Origin: Atherinomorus stipes
Taxonomy: Eukaryota > Chordata > Actinopteri > Atheriniformes > Atherinidae
DNA length: 64,000 bases
Assembly (NCBI GenBank): GCA_023101725.1
Contig: JALJCO010003059.1
Coordinates: 424,363-488,362 of the forward strand
Direction of reading: 5' to 3'
This document shows, piece after piece, positions 23,101 through 36,200 of this stretch; position 1 is the stretch's first letter, and every line of letters begins with the position of its first letter. The translations under genes and the position numbers were made by a program. The notes beneath the pieces were generated by a model. It ran no database searches. It was not told the DNA's origin and saw only the letters and a program-made list of their open reading frames with translations.

Positions 23101-26100
23101 CATGAGTTATTTTGAAAATCAGGTCATATAGTATAGAGGACATTGAACCATATCTATACTGATAAGCTGCCAGTCAGTCACGAGTTTAATACTTTCTCAA
23201 ACCATAAACAGGAGATGAGTCACCTTGTTTGAATCTTTTTCAGTCCAGGTAAGAGTCACTAAAGAGTTTCCACACCCTTTAGTGTTCATTAAACCTTCAT
23301 CAAAACAGACAAAAATCTCCTCTCATGAACTTGTAAACTTTTCCACTTTGGTGGAAGATCATTTTTACCCATATTTTTTATTAACTTTAACTCATCTTTT
23401 AGATGCAAATCATGCACAGAAATGGACCACCTTTTTGAACTTGTCTTAAATTGAGCCTCCTCCCGCAGTCCCGAGTTGAACAAGTGGGCAGAAGCGTTTT
23501 ATAAATGACCCAGTCATTCTCTGAATCTGGCAGCACTGACTTTAGCTTAGCTTAGCATAGTTGCTGTAATCTGGTGTTTCCAACTAGCACCACTTGGTGA
23601 AAGTGAACGAATTAACTCGAGATTTTTTTCCAATTACGTTTCGTGACCGGAGAAGCCAATTTCACATCAAAGGACCGACTAGGGGCATTCGGTAGGGGAA
23701 CTTTATGCCGCAGAAGTACAGACGAACCACAGGCGAAGCACACTTTCACCAAGTGGTGCTAGTTGGAAACACCAGATTACAGCAACTATGCTAAGCTAAG
23801 CTAAAGTCAGTGCTGCCAGATTCAGAGAATGACTGGGTCGGCTAGAAAACGCTTCTGCTCGCTTGTTCAACTCAGGGGACTGCGGGGGGGACTCAATTTC
23901 ACCCAAGGGTGGCATATGCCTTTAACAAGTATGATACAATAAAATTATATGTCAAGATGCATCTTGGCCCTGGTTCCTTAAAAGTACTTTTAAAAAAGGA
24001 TCTTATTTGGCTGCATTCTGTCATTGAAAGAGATTTTATCCATCTATAACCATCTAGCACATAAAAATCTAGTTAATGTTCCCATAAAGCAAACAGTCGG
24101 TATCCCTTTAAGACGTGTAGTTGTTTTCCCAAAACATCTGGCATTTCTGCATATACCTGCTAAACCAGCAGTTCTCAAACATTTCCTGGTATGGTGTGCC
24201 ACCCTCTGAAGCTATCACAAAGGAAGCATCTAATCAAAAGGATCAGTGATTAACTAAAGTAAATCTACATTCAGTGTGATAACATCAGCTTGTTTACTGT
24301 CTCACTCGTTTACTTTAGTTACTTCTCTTTTCCGTTGGTCCCTTTACCTCACTCATGTAACACATGCAGTTTCAGAAGCACAGATAAACAAAGCAGTCCA
24401 TGCCTGTCCTGCTTTCACACACACATACGCACACTTTGATTGGGTCTTTATGATTCTTTTTATTACCTGAGAGCTGCCGCCATGATGCAGCTATCCCCAG
24501 AACACGCACAGGTAGTGGAGTCATCGTGGCTCATGCCCAGGTTATGGCCCATCTCATGAGCCAGCGTCGCTCCCACTGCAATAGCATTGTTATTGTGATC
24601 CTGCAACCAGAGGTAACAGAGCATGGGTAATGAGAGTGGAAATCTATTGATGATAATCAGCATCCATCTGTCCATCATTCAGCATCCATTTAAAGCATCC
24701 AGGCAACAATGTTTGGCTTCAAACATGTGATATCAGTACGTGTCTCCTCGGTTTGCTTTGCCTCTGGATTATCTGACCACAGTTAAATGGAAAGTTATTG
24801 GATCTACTGACATTTCCTGTAATCTTATGATGCTTTAAGATTAAGATCTTGTCTCCTAGCGATGCCTCTTATGACTTTGCATAGAATAACAACATCTAAA
24901 GCCAGGCTAGTTGATTAATGAAGTTGTACTGACAATATAATAGCACCTCCCAAACATGCAGCAGGTGGTGTTTAACACGTAGCTCTCAGGCCTCTTAGTT
25001 TTCTTGCTATTTGGTCACAAATCAAACAGACAATTGCTATGATGGCGCAAGAAAAATAAAGGATTTCTGGGATTATTCATGGGCAATGTGAATATTTATA
25101 CTGATAATGGGCAAAAGTGTGGAAGCATTTCATTTAAATTTCCTAATTTGAGCCACAAGGTGAAACAAGATAAGTTACAGGGTTGCTCAAATCTGTAGGA
25201 GACATCATCAGGGAAGAAATAATGTTTGTATAACATTTTGTTCCAGTTCATGGGGGTAGATTTTGAAACATGACATCAAGTAAAGCAAGGTCTCATCAGC
25301 ATCATGAGTCATGCTCGGCTACCTCACCTGCACTACGCCCACTGAGTGGCCAGAGCAGAGCGTCCCGATAAAGGCAAGACCCACAGTTGCTCCTTCAAAG
25401 TCAATACCACTAAAAGAAAAAATAAGACACTTAAATTTACCCTGTTCAGCCATTCCTTATCAAAATGATGCTGTATATACAAAGACATAATTCGATTATG
25501 AAATGTCATGCGGATTATAATGTTTCAGGCAGTTTTAAAGCTCTACTCATCAAAAAATAATGTTCAAATACATGTTAATTAGGGAAAATACTTGTTCCCC
25601 TTGACTGAAACAATGAAAGCCATTGTTTAAAGGATCATTTCTTTCTTGTTATTTGACTCTCACATATTTTTCTCTGTGCTTTCCAAAGTTTTACACGTGA
25701 TAATAAGAGCATATTTGGCATGAGAACAAGCTGCAGAGCCTTTCGTGTTCACACATTACGAAAGCATTATGTTGAAACCTTAAGAGTTCAGGACATTAAG
25801 ATCTCAAGTGAATTTGTGAAGGAAACCACAACTTGAGAAACGGAAGCTGGACGATGTGGAAGTCAGTACATAAACAAGCTAAATCTGAAAGAAAACCAGT
25901 CTTCATGCAACATCCTGAAGTTTCTGCACTGTATGCGATGCATTTTTAACTATTATTTAACCTTGAATGATCTGAGACATTTTGGGCTTCAAGTTTATTC
26001 AGACCTGAGGAGGTGTGCGTTGTCATGTTTTTTCCTTTTTATCAGTTCAGAGTTCCTCCAGCTCATGAAAGCGTCCAGATTGGCCCCAGCTGGGGGAGTG

Positions 26101-29100
26101 ACAGAGATTAAGTCCCTGTTAGACCAGACCTCCAGACCTACCAGAGCAATGAAGGTTTTCAGGGGTTTGTATGCCTGTAGAAAATCACCAGAAAGACATT
26201 AAGAGAAGAATAACAACTACGCTCCATCAATAAAATGTGGTAACTTCTGGCTTCTGCTGTGTGCAGATGGGAAGACTCACCATGTTGACAAAGTTGACGA
26301 TTTCAAACACCCTCTTTCTCAGCTCTGTCTGGTCTCTCTTCATTTTAATGTACTGAAACAATAAATCAAAGTCACATCCTGTTTCTTAGTGAAATTTCAA
26401 CACATTATAAATCCAGTTTCTATGGAAGATCTGACTCAGGCGGATAAGTTATCTGCACTTATCTACAGATCAATAGATCACCTGGTTAGTCCCCTACTGT
26501 TAAAGTGTCCTTGGACAAAACACTAAGGCCAAATCCTAATGTTCCCCCTACTTTCAACCACTAGCCCTTACTCACTACCACTAGCCCTCGCCCACTATCA
26601 CTTCACCCTCGAATTGAAGCCACAAGGGGTAGGGCTTAATCTTCCTAGGAATTGGGCCACCACTTGTTGCTTTTACGTTCAGGCACGTAAGTGACTGCGT
26701 AGTGACGTTTGCGCATCCGTCTCACCATAACAACACACCCAGCAACAACAGAATTAACAGTTGCGGTCGTTTTTCTTTTTTTCATCATTCATCATGCTTC
26801 GGTTGATTAATAAACAAAAGAACCACACGGGGAAGAAGTCGCTGTGACGACTGTTGTTTTTTGTAAACTGCCGAAAAGCCTTCGCAAGCTTTTCATGAGT
26901 ATTTTAGCCTAGCTAGCGTGGCTAGCCTGGCTAACGTTACGAACAACTGTGTAATCTGTACATTTGTGAGTTTTGCTCTCTGAGTCCTGTCGCTCTCTGG
27001 AGGTTGCTATTTTTCCCTTTTCTCTGGCCCTTCCTCAGCAAGACCACATCTGACGCCCCTCACTCTGAAGGGCTCGATTCATACCCACTACCCCTCGTTA
27101 TGTCCACTACCCCTACATGCAAAGAGGAATTGGGAACGCGCAAAATTTAGGGGTAGGGTTAAAAAGTAGGGCTAGTGGGTGTTCTGGGACGCACCCTTAG
27201 GGTGGGTTAGGGTCCATTACTGACCCGAATGTCCTCAGACAACAAGATTGTTTAATGGATGAATGGAAAACACACTGTAAAGTAGGGCTGGGGGGAAAAA
27301 ATCGATACACTGAAATATCGCGATATTTTTATATGCTGATATCATATCGAAATATATAAAAATGTGGTATCGATGTATTTTACTAATAAAATCTCGCGAG
27401 ATTTCATTGTTCAGTCAAGGGATCTCACGGGTTTTCGTGAAATCTCGTGAGATTTCACCATTATCTTACGAAATCTCGCGAGATTTCGTTGGTAAAATAG
27501 ATCAACATTGCATTTTTGAATCTCTATATGAAATCTGCATAATGAAAATATAGCGATATTTCAGTGTACCAATTTTTTTTCCCAACCCTACTGTAAAGAC
27601 TTCTACAGAATCCAGCCAAAGTTCAAGGTTACTGAATAACCATGAGCCTTTATTCTGAGAAATTATCCACAGGATGTGATGCATCACTTCTTACGAACTA
27701 AAAGAGGCAATTCTTAAAATCTTACCAAGCGGTTATCAGCAACAAGGAAGAGCTCAATGTATTTCTGTTGCTGGGCGATAGATTTACCCTGAATAACATA
27801 AAATAAAACAAGTTTATTTCATTTGATGCCACATTTAATCTCATGTTGGCCAAAGGTTCAGGGTGTGATAGTGATGTACTTGCCGCTGATCTGGAGCGGC
27901 TGCGGCCTGTTGGAGGTTCAAAGTCATCACTCCAGCTGCTGTTGGTGACGCCACATACAGCTGGTGTTGGAGTCTTTTCATTGAAAGTCCTCACTGCATG
28001 GTCCCCTGCATCATCACCAGACAGGGGTTCGATCAGGTATCTCTGGGCAGATGTTCTGAAGTAACCTCTAAGACAAAGAAAAAAGTCACTCAGAAATTTT
28101 GTTTTTAAATATATTTTAGAGAAGAAAAAGGCAAGTAAATGTTCAAATGTAGCCAACACTGCTATTCTTACTGAACTTTACAAAGTGCTTTAGCATCTTC
28201 CGGTCTTAGTTTTGTGCCTGTAGCCTCATTGATTTTAAGTTATCTGCAGGCAACTGTTTGCAACTAAAATATTCTGTGCCACATGCTTGTCAGAAAAGTT
28301 TTCAGCTCGATAGCAGCAAGCATTTAGCCGCTAAACATCATGACTCCTGGTCTAAAATGAGCAATTAGCTGGAGACAGGACAGCATTCATCTGCAAAAAA
28401 GACATATTCATCTCAACAGGTAGTAGACAGTAAACAGAACTGATCAGAGTGTAAACCTATTTCTCCGTACAAGTATTTACCTAAGCTACCTTTTGATGCT
28501 TCATCAGTTTGACAAATGTGAACAGCCTGCATGTGTGAGGTAGGGTTAGCCTAGTATTTGCTTTCTGACATCAATAACAAGAACTTCAGGTTCCATATCA
28601 TAAACTTAATCCTCAACTCTAGTTATGAAACTGCTCAATGGCTGAATCTTGTGCGTTTTAATCCAAATATAGGTCAGTGAGAGGGTTTTCTACATGACTT
28701 TAGCTTGTAATGTTAAAGGGCTTTATAGTGTAGAGAGCTGACAGTGAGGGGGGAGTGCCATGATATTCTTGGATACCATAAGTGATGGTGACCCTTAAAT
28801 TTGCTGAGAATTAACAGACAACGTGGGAAAAAGTTAGGCTATACCAATTAACTATGGTTTATATTCATCTGGGAGCTTAAACAGCTGAAAATATTGTCAT
28901 CTTTGGAGGTTTTAATGTAGTTTCTCACAAGGGATATGCGATATATCGCTACTGCTAGATTTGGTATCGATCCGATCCCAAGTAAATAACGGGCTTATAT
29001 CACTGATGCCGATATTAATATGATACTTTTCAACAGGACTATCAAATTACAGATTTATGCAAAGAGATTATTCTGTGGAATCTACACGCTATTTTTTTTT

Positions 29101-30245
29101 AACTTGTCAATGGATTAAAAAAATAATAATAATCATTCATTTAATAAAAATCTGAATTAGGCATTATCTCAACAAGAGAAGCTGCCAACCTAGCCAAAGA
29201 CGTCTATTAGACATTTGGTCTAAGTTTAGACTGAAATTCACCCGACTGTAGGCTAATAAAATATTTTAGCCTGAATCTAGACATTATAATTTAATCCATT
29301 ATTATGACATTTTAAACTAAGAAAACAACTGTAGGCTGTATAAATGATGGCCAAATGTTGGATCAAAACATCTGCCAGTCACTGATCAATGTACAGTGTA
29401 GTTTAGATTTAGTCTAAGCTGGTCTAAGCTTTGACGGCTAAAAATATTTCATTTTTAGACCACTGGTAGACTGATTTTAGCCTAGATGTCTAAGAACCAC
29501 TATACGTCTTTTAGACCAAAAAATGCTCAATGGGTGATTTTTGGCATATTCCTTGTCACCAAGGTGAACCAAATCCACCAAAAACCAAATATATTCCATA
29601 TTTATGAAGTTTGTGATAGTTTTAGAGCTTTATAATTAGTTTTACAGAAACAAAGTTATCACTGGTGCATGGTTTTAAAAGCCTGAATTTGGCTTTATCA
29701 TAGTAAGAGCAGGTCATTTAGGGAATAAGGGGAGGGAGGCCTTGTTATTGCAGTGAATCGGAATCATCAAAAACCACTTTATCCTCATTTATGAAGATTC
29801 TGATAGTTTTCAAGACTTACTTTGAAGTATTGATATAATTGCACTAGTATCAATCAATATTAATACCAATGTTACTATCAATATTATCAGTATTTGTATC
29901 GAACCGCCAACCGCTATTGCTCACAGCTGAGTAAAACTTTAGATGCACCCCTAAAGCCTTACATGATGAGAAAATAAACTGAAATCTCACCTGAGTCCAT
30001 CACAAGTGCTGATGCTAACAGATGATCCACTGTCATTCACAATCTTTCCATGGTAGTAGCAGTGATCCTGGCAGGGACATAAAAATGGTTACTGAGTTTT
30101 CAAATAAAAGGAAAAAAAAAAAAAACACATACAGAAATACATACATATACATATATGTATACATATACATACGTATATATGTATACATATACATATACAT
30201 ATACATACATATGTATGTATGTATGTATGTACATATATACATATA

Positions 30246-30297
<52 letters not shown>

Positions 30298-33200
30298 TAG
30301 GGCTGTCAAACTATTAATTTGTTTAATTGTGATTAATCGCACAAACTTCATAGTTAACTGCGATTAATCTCAGTTTGAATTGCATGTGTAATATTCTGTT
30401 ATTTTGCATATCAAGGCAGTTCTAAGCCCATAATTTAGTATATTTTACCATAGTCTTCACTGGGAATCAAATGAACACAGAATTTTCTTTTTGACCTTTT
30501 TTTTAATTTAAAAAAAGTGCATGTAGACCAACTTCCAAATATTTGATAGAATAAAGTAATGCAGTGTATACTTTAAAAGATTAAATATTTCAGGCCACTC
30601 TTTTAAGTTACTTTGAAATAAACAATAGCATCTTTAGAAAAACAATCATAAAATTTCTAGCTGGAAATGACAGCAATCAAGTGATACAGTATGTATCTGT
30701 GTTAGGAAACTTCTATCTCGCTTATGACAAACAGAACAGTCTAAAACAGGAGTTGGCACTAAGTTTGGCCTTAGTCTTGTCAATTGAACCGTCTGATATT
30801 CTTTATTATTATTTTTTTAGATGGGCTGTTTATAACTCTAGTTATACTTTTTCATCCATCACTTTTTACCGCTTCACATTATTGCCAAAGGGGCTGACTA
30901 GAGGTTGGTCAAAGGGACAAAATGGCCTAAATTTGAAATGCGATTAAAAAAATGTAATCACGTTATGGATTCTTTTTCACTAATCGTGATTAATGCATTA
31001 ATGCTGACAGCCCTACTATATATACATATATAATTATATACATATATACATAATTTATATTTATCAAGATACATTTATTTACCAGTCAAAACATTGCACT
31101 CGTCTTACAGGGTTTTTAAAAAACCATACAAATATTAAAATATTTAATTTAGTGAGCACAGGTTTCTATATGTGGTGAGTCACGTCCTTGTGGAACTGAA
31201 ACTCGCCAACAAGCAGACTTACGATGTCATGTGGGATTGCGGTGACTCGGCTTCCATCATCTTGGTAGTAAGTCTCACTGTAGCCACTGGTGAGTAACTC
31301 ACTGATGACGAGAGTATATAAATTAATAAAAGTTAATATGTTTGTAAGAAATTTGACAATTGCGTGTGTGTGTTTTTGACCAATGAGGAAATTTTTCTTT
31401 AACTTAGCCAGATATTCAGGGAAATAGAAACAGAGAATAAAACCAGGAAGTTGCAGTGAAGCACTTCTATAAAGATTTATCTATTGAATATTTCCCGTTT
31501 CTGGTCCTGTCATGTTCTCCTTCACACATTTTAATCAAATAATAAAATCAACAGGATAGGTTATAATAATCATTATTTAAGAAGATCTTACTTATTGAAT
31601 GGAACAGCTGCGTATTTAATCACAGTGGTTATGTTTTTTTATTTTAAATGAATTCATTTCAGGAAGTGAAAACGTACTTATTCTTTGCCAGCTGCATTAT
31701 AATGTCTTTCCCTCCTACGTTCATTGCATATTTTATCGTCCGTGGTCGGAGCTGCTGTAAAACAAACAAACAAAAAAACGAACAAAAATATTGAACATGA
31801 TGCTTTCAGTTCATATTTTTCCATTTCCCATTATGCTTCATAACTGTAACTGTTCGCATGCAAAATCTGCATTGGAGTGACATGAATATTTAGTTTTCCG
31901 TGATTTTGGAACAGAAAAAGTACCTCTGCGTGTCGTTTTCTCACTGTGTGAAGTCGGACAGGTCGAACCACCTCATAGTCTCCTCCCACTTCAATCTCAG
32001 GACTGTGAGTGTCTGTGGATGCAGAAAACAAAAGTGATATGAAGGAAAATGCCTCTTGGTAAAGAATAATGACAGTTACCCCCTCCCCCATCTAACCTGT
32101 TGTTTCCAATGTTTGCTCTAACTAAGCCAAGCTACACCTCACTCTTTTCCAGCAAAAAGTTTCAGTTAATCTTTTTGCATTTCTTAAAAAACAAAGGTTT
32201 AGTTGGAATAATACTTTTAGTATACTGTAATGACTGTATATATACAGGTGTGACCAGTAGAAAAAAACGTGTCGTTTTAGTGTGAAAACTGAAGTAAACA
32301 AAGGGGAACTGCACAAAACTGCAGTTTGTCTAAATCAGATTAGGCAATTTGTTACTTAAAAACTTCATAGGAAAACTGCTGTGATGTCACTCAGCGAATT
32401 GTGGACTATGTGACCTCAAGTTCAGCGTTGTTTCCAACGTCATTTACCTCTTCTGACATATTCAGCACAGTGACGTGCACAGTTGAGCTGAGCTATAGTT
32501 GAAGACCAGGCCTGTTAAGTGGATCTCTTTTCTTGTCCTTGTATACTTACATGTGAGGAGTGTTGAGTTATTAACCATTTATGTCTGATACCGAGATACT
32601 GTGGATTGTGTTAACAGGCCAAGTATTTTGCTACTTTTATCTTTCTTACCATAGTTAATGTAATTATTGTCAGAGAGGTGGACTTCCAGTACATAAATGG
32701 AGATTTTTCTCAAAGGATGCTGCAGCTATGACATCAAGACTTTATTTAGGTCTGAGTGACGTACTGGAAATGCTTAAACCACGGGCGGGTTTACAGACTC
32801 TTCAGTTACAATTTCTATCTGAAGAGAGACACACTATATGAATGAGAGCAATGTTTAATGGAAATTCTACTGTATTGATAGTTTATGTCCTACAAAAATG
32901 TAAAGGGTGGCTCTTCAGAACATCTGTACAGTACTGAGGCCTATTTGAAACTTGTTGATCATATACAGCTGTGCTTGAAAGTTTACATACCCTCCCATTA
33001 GTGAAATAAGTTGAAATTGACAAAAGTAAAAATAAAAAAAAATAGAAAAATTTATCAAAATCACATTGATTTTGAATTGTGGTTTAATAGAAATATTAAA
33101 AACAAACAAACAAAAAAGAAGCAAACAAGCATGATTGGGCTCCTGAACTAAAATTTTGTTGAGTAATCCGATGAGGCAATCACTACAATCTGTTTTCTGT

Positions 33201-36200
33201 AACGTTCAAAAACACGTCTGCACCTGTTGACAGATGTTTTGGTCCACTGTTCATGAGTAAAGTGCTCTAATTGCTTTTTTTTCAGTTAATTGTTTTTTGA
33301 AGTACTATCATCAATTTTGCCTTTTCTTTAATGAGAGTATGTAAACTTTCAAGCACAACTGTACACTGCCTGACCAGGAAGAAAACTGGCCACATATAAA
33401 AAAGGTCACATTATTTTTTTGCTGGACCACCTTTAGCTTTGATTTCAAAAGCATCTGCTGTGGTATTGTTTCTAAACGCTTCTGCAACATCACAGGTTTA
33501 ACTTCCATCCAGTGTTGCATTAGTTTTTCACCAAGATTTTGTACTGATAGGAGAGTCCGATCACTCTCCAAAAGGTTCAGGTCTGGACTCCAATCCATGT
33601 ATGAAAATGATGTCTCATGCTCCCAGTCTTTCACAGTCCAGCCCCATGAATCTTAGTGCTGTCATCCTGGAATATGGCCCTGCTATGGGGGAAGGAAAAA
33701 AATCCTTTGACGGAATAACCTGCTCATTCGGTTTATTCAGGGAGTCAGCAGAGATGAGGACTTGAGTCTGGGACTTAGCCTGGAGTTGCAGATACGTCTC
33801 ATTTTCAGTGGCTTGTGACTCTACTTGAAAATCGCGGTTTGAGACTTGTGAATGATCTATTTTTGAGGGGGGGGGGGTTCATGATCTCTGTGTGATCTCC
33901 TGTCTGTGGTCTGTGTTGTGTGCTGTCATTTCCTAGACGAAACACTGATGTAACATCAGATACGTCCGCGTGTCTGTCAAAGTAACAGCAGCACCGGTAA
34001 ATACATCTGATGTCGTACTTTTGAAACTTTTGTGCTTCAAAAACTTATTGAAAAAAGACCAATAAGAGCTGCAAACTGCAGCATCTGTGGTTAAAAAAAA
34101 AAAAAAAAAAATCCAGGATGATGGATCCACCAGATCCATCCTCCTTAGAATACACCTGAACAGGTTTGTGGCACAGCGGCTAAACATGAGTTTGTTACTA
34201 CCCTTGTACTAAAATGATGTTAACTCCATTAGAGTGGCTCCACTCTACGATCTGTATCGATACCTCTATATCGATCTATCGATCTATATTGATACATCGA
34301 TATAGATCGATACATTAATTGTAAATCAATCTAAAAACTCAATATTGACCGAAAATCGATATCAAATCCACTTTTATTATGAAAATGGTTTTACACTATT
34401 CACAAAAAGTAAGGGATTTTCAACTTTCGGTTATAATTTAAGGAAAATGTAAAATGTTCACACCTTATTGATATTATATCATGAATGTTGGGCATTTAAC
34501 TGGAACTCTGATGTGGTAATTCCTCTAGCTCAAACAATTTGGGCTAGAAATTCATTATCACATTATGCAAAAACCCAAATATCCCAAATATAACATTTTC
34601 ACAACAAAATACATGTTTATAGGTGTGCAGTGGATAGATGTAACACTGCAAAGCTTACAGTTATTGTTAAGAAACAATAACCTTGTTTATTACTTGTAAT
34701 ATTGTTTTATATCGTTTCATATCAATCGGTGGATCCCAAATCGAATCGAATTGAAATCGTATTGTGACAGAATTTGAGATAGCGGCAGACATCGGATCAC
34801 GCATCCATCCTATCAATATAATATTGTATCGTGATCAAACCTGCAATTTACCCCCAGGTAAGCTATGGTTTGCAAACTGTATGAACTAATTTGTGTATAT
34901 CTTGGGTACTGTTTGTGTAAAACATGGTTTGTAAACCGTATTAACTGTTTTGTGCGTAAATTGGGGTAGCCCTCTTGCAAATGTACGTTCAAATGCAAAT
35001 TACACACAAAATGAATTTGACAAAATAGTCACAACTTCAAGATGGATTGTTGGTTGGTTGGTTGGTTGGTTGGTTGGTTGGTTGGTTGGTTGGTTGGACG
35101 GACGGACGGACGGATCCACATAAACTTTAGACCAAAAGTAGAGACAACAAAACATTTCAGCTAGTCTGTTCTATATTATCATCCATTCATCCATTATGGT
35201 CATAATGTCGTACTATATCTAAGAGGACATGAAACTAACTAGTGATATCATGAATCATTTCGGTAAGCAGTTCCTGATGTAATGGAACAACTGAGAGCCA
35301 CAGAGGCTTTTTTTTCCAACCACAGGCGCTGCTTCCCTGCCGGCCTTTACGCAGGATGTAGGTTTCATTTTAATATTTCAGGCTCTCTATGGTACCACCA
35401 CAAACAGACAATTATCTCGTCAATTACCCGTTGAATTGACCGTCAATCACTCTTACTAGAGTAGCAAGAGTAATTGATGAGCCAACAGACAAATGAAAAA
35501 TGTAAGGAATGCTTCAGAGATGATTGGTGGATGTTTTGTCAGCCTCATTACTTTCACAGCTGATGTATAATAATATTTATAGATTTAAAGCTTTTAATTA
35601 ATCATGGCGTATGGGGTAGAGAACCCAATTTTCTAGAATATTGCAAAAATTGTTGAAAGAAACATCTTCTATAACGCCTTTAAATGATGGAATTGGACTC
35701 TTGAACAAATTCACTAAACAAGTTTATCAGAAAACATCGACCATAAAAGCCTCTAAAACCATGAAAGATGGCGTAACAGGTGAGGTAGACTATGCTTGTT
35801 CCCTGACCACCTCAGTTTTGGGTCAGACAGTTACACAGCCGAGAGTTGCAACATGGACCATGTCACACCGACCACAGACTATATCTGCACGCACATTCTG
35901 TAAATAGGAAAACAAAGCAACAAAACAAATTGAGTCAAAGTTCATGTTGCTACCTTGAACTGCTTTTAAACTTTTAAGGTTCTAGATAATTCACTGTTCT
36001 GTACCACGGTCAGTTTGGCCCACCAATCAGGAATTTTCTCTGATTCTCCAAACAATCACAAGGGTGTGCTGCTGAATGCAATCTTCTGCAGGTAAGACAC
36101 TAATTCCACAGCTGTTAGAGGCAACTCACATCACAGCAGCACTGTGATGAAAATATAGTATTCAATCTATTTAAAAACTAAAAACTTAAAAGCTACATTT

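Noticed and set aside
30033..30367. Overlapping open frames on both strands rich in Tyr and Ile
   Set aside because: Products of the ACAT/AT microsatellite.
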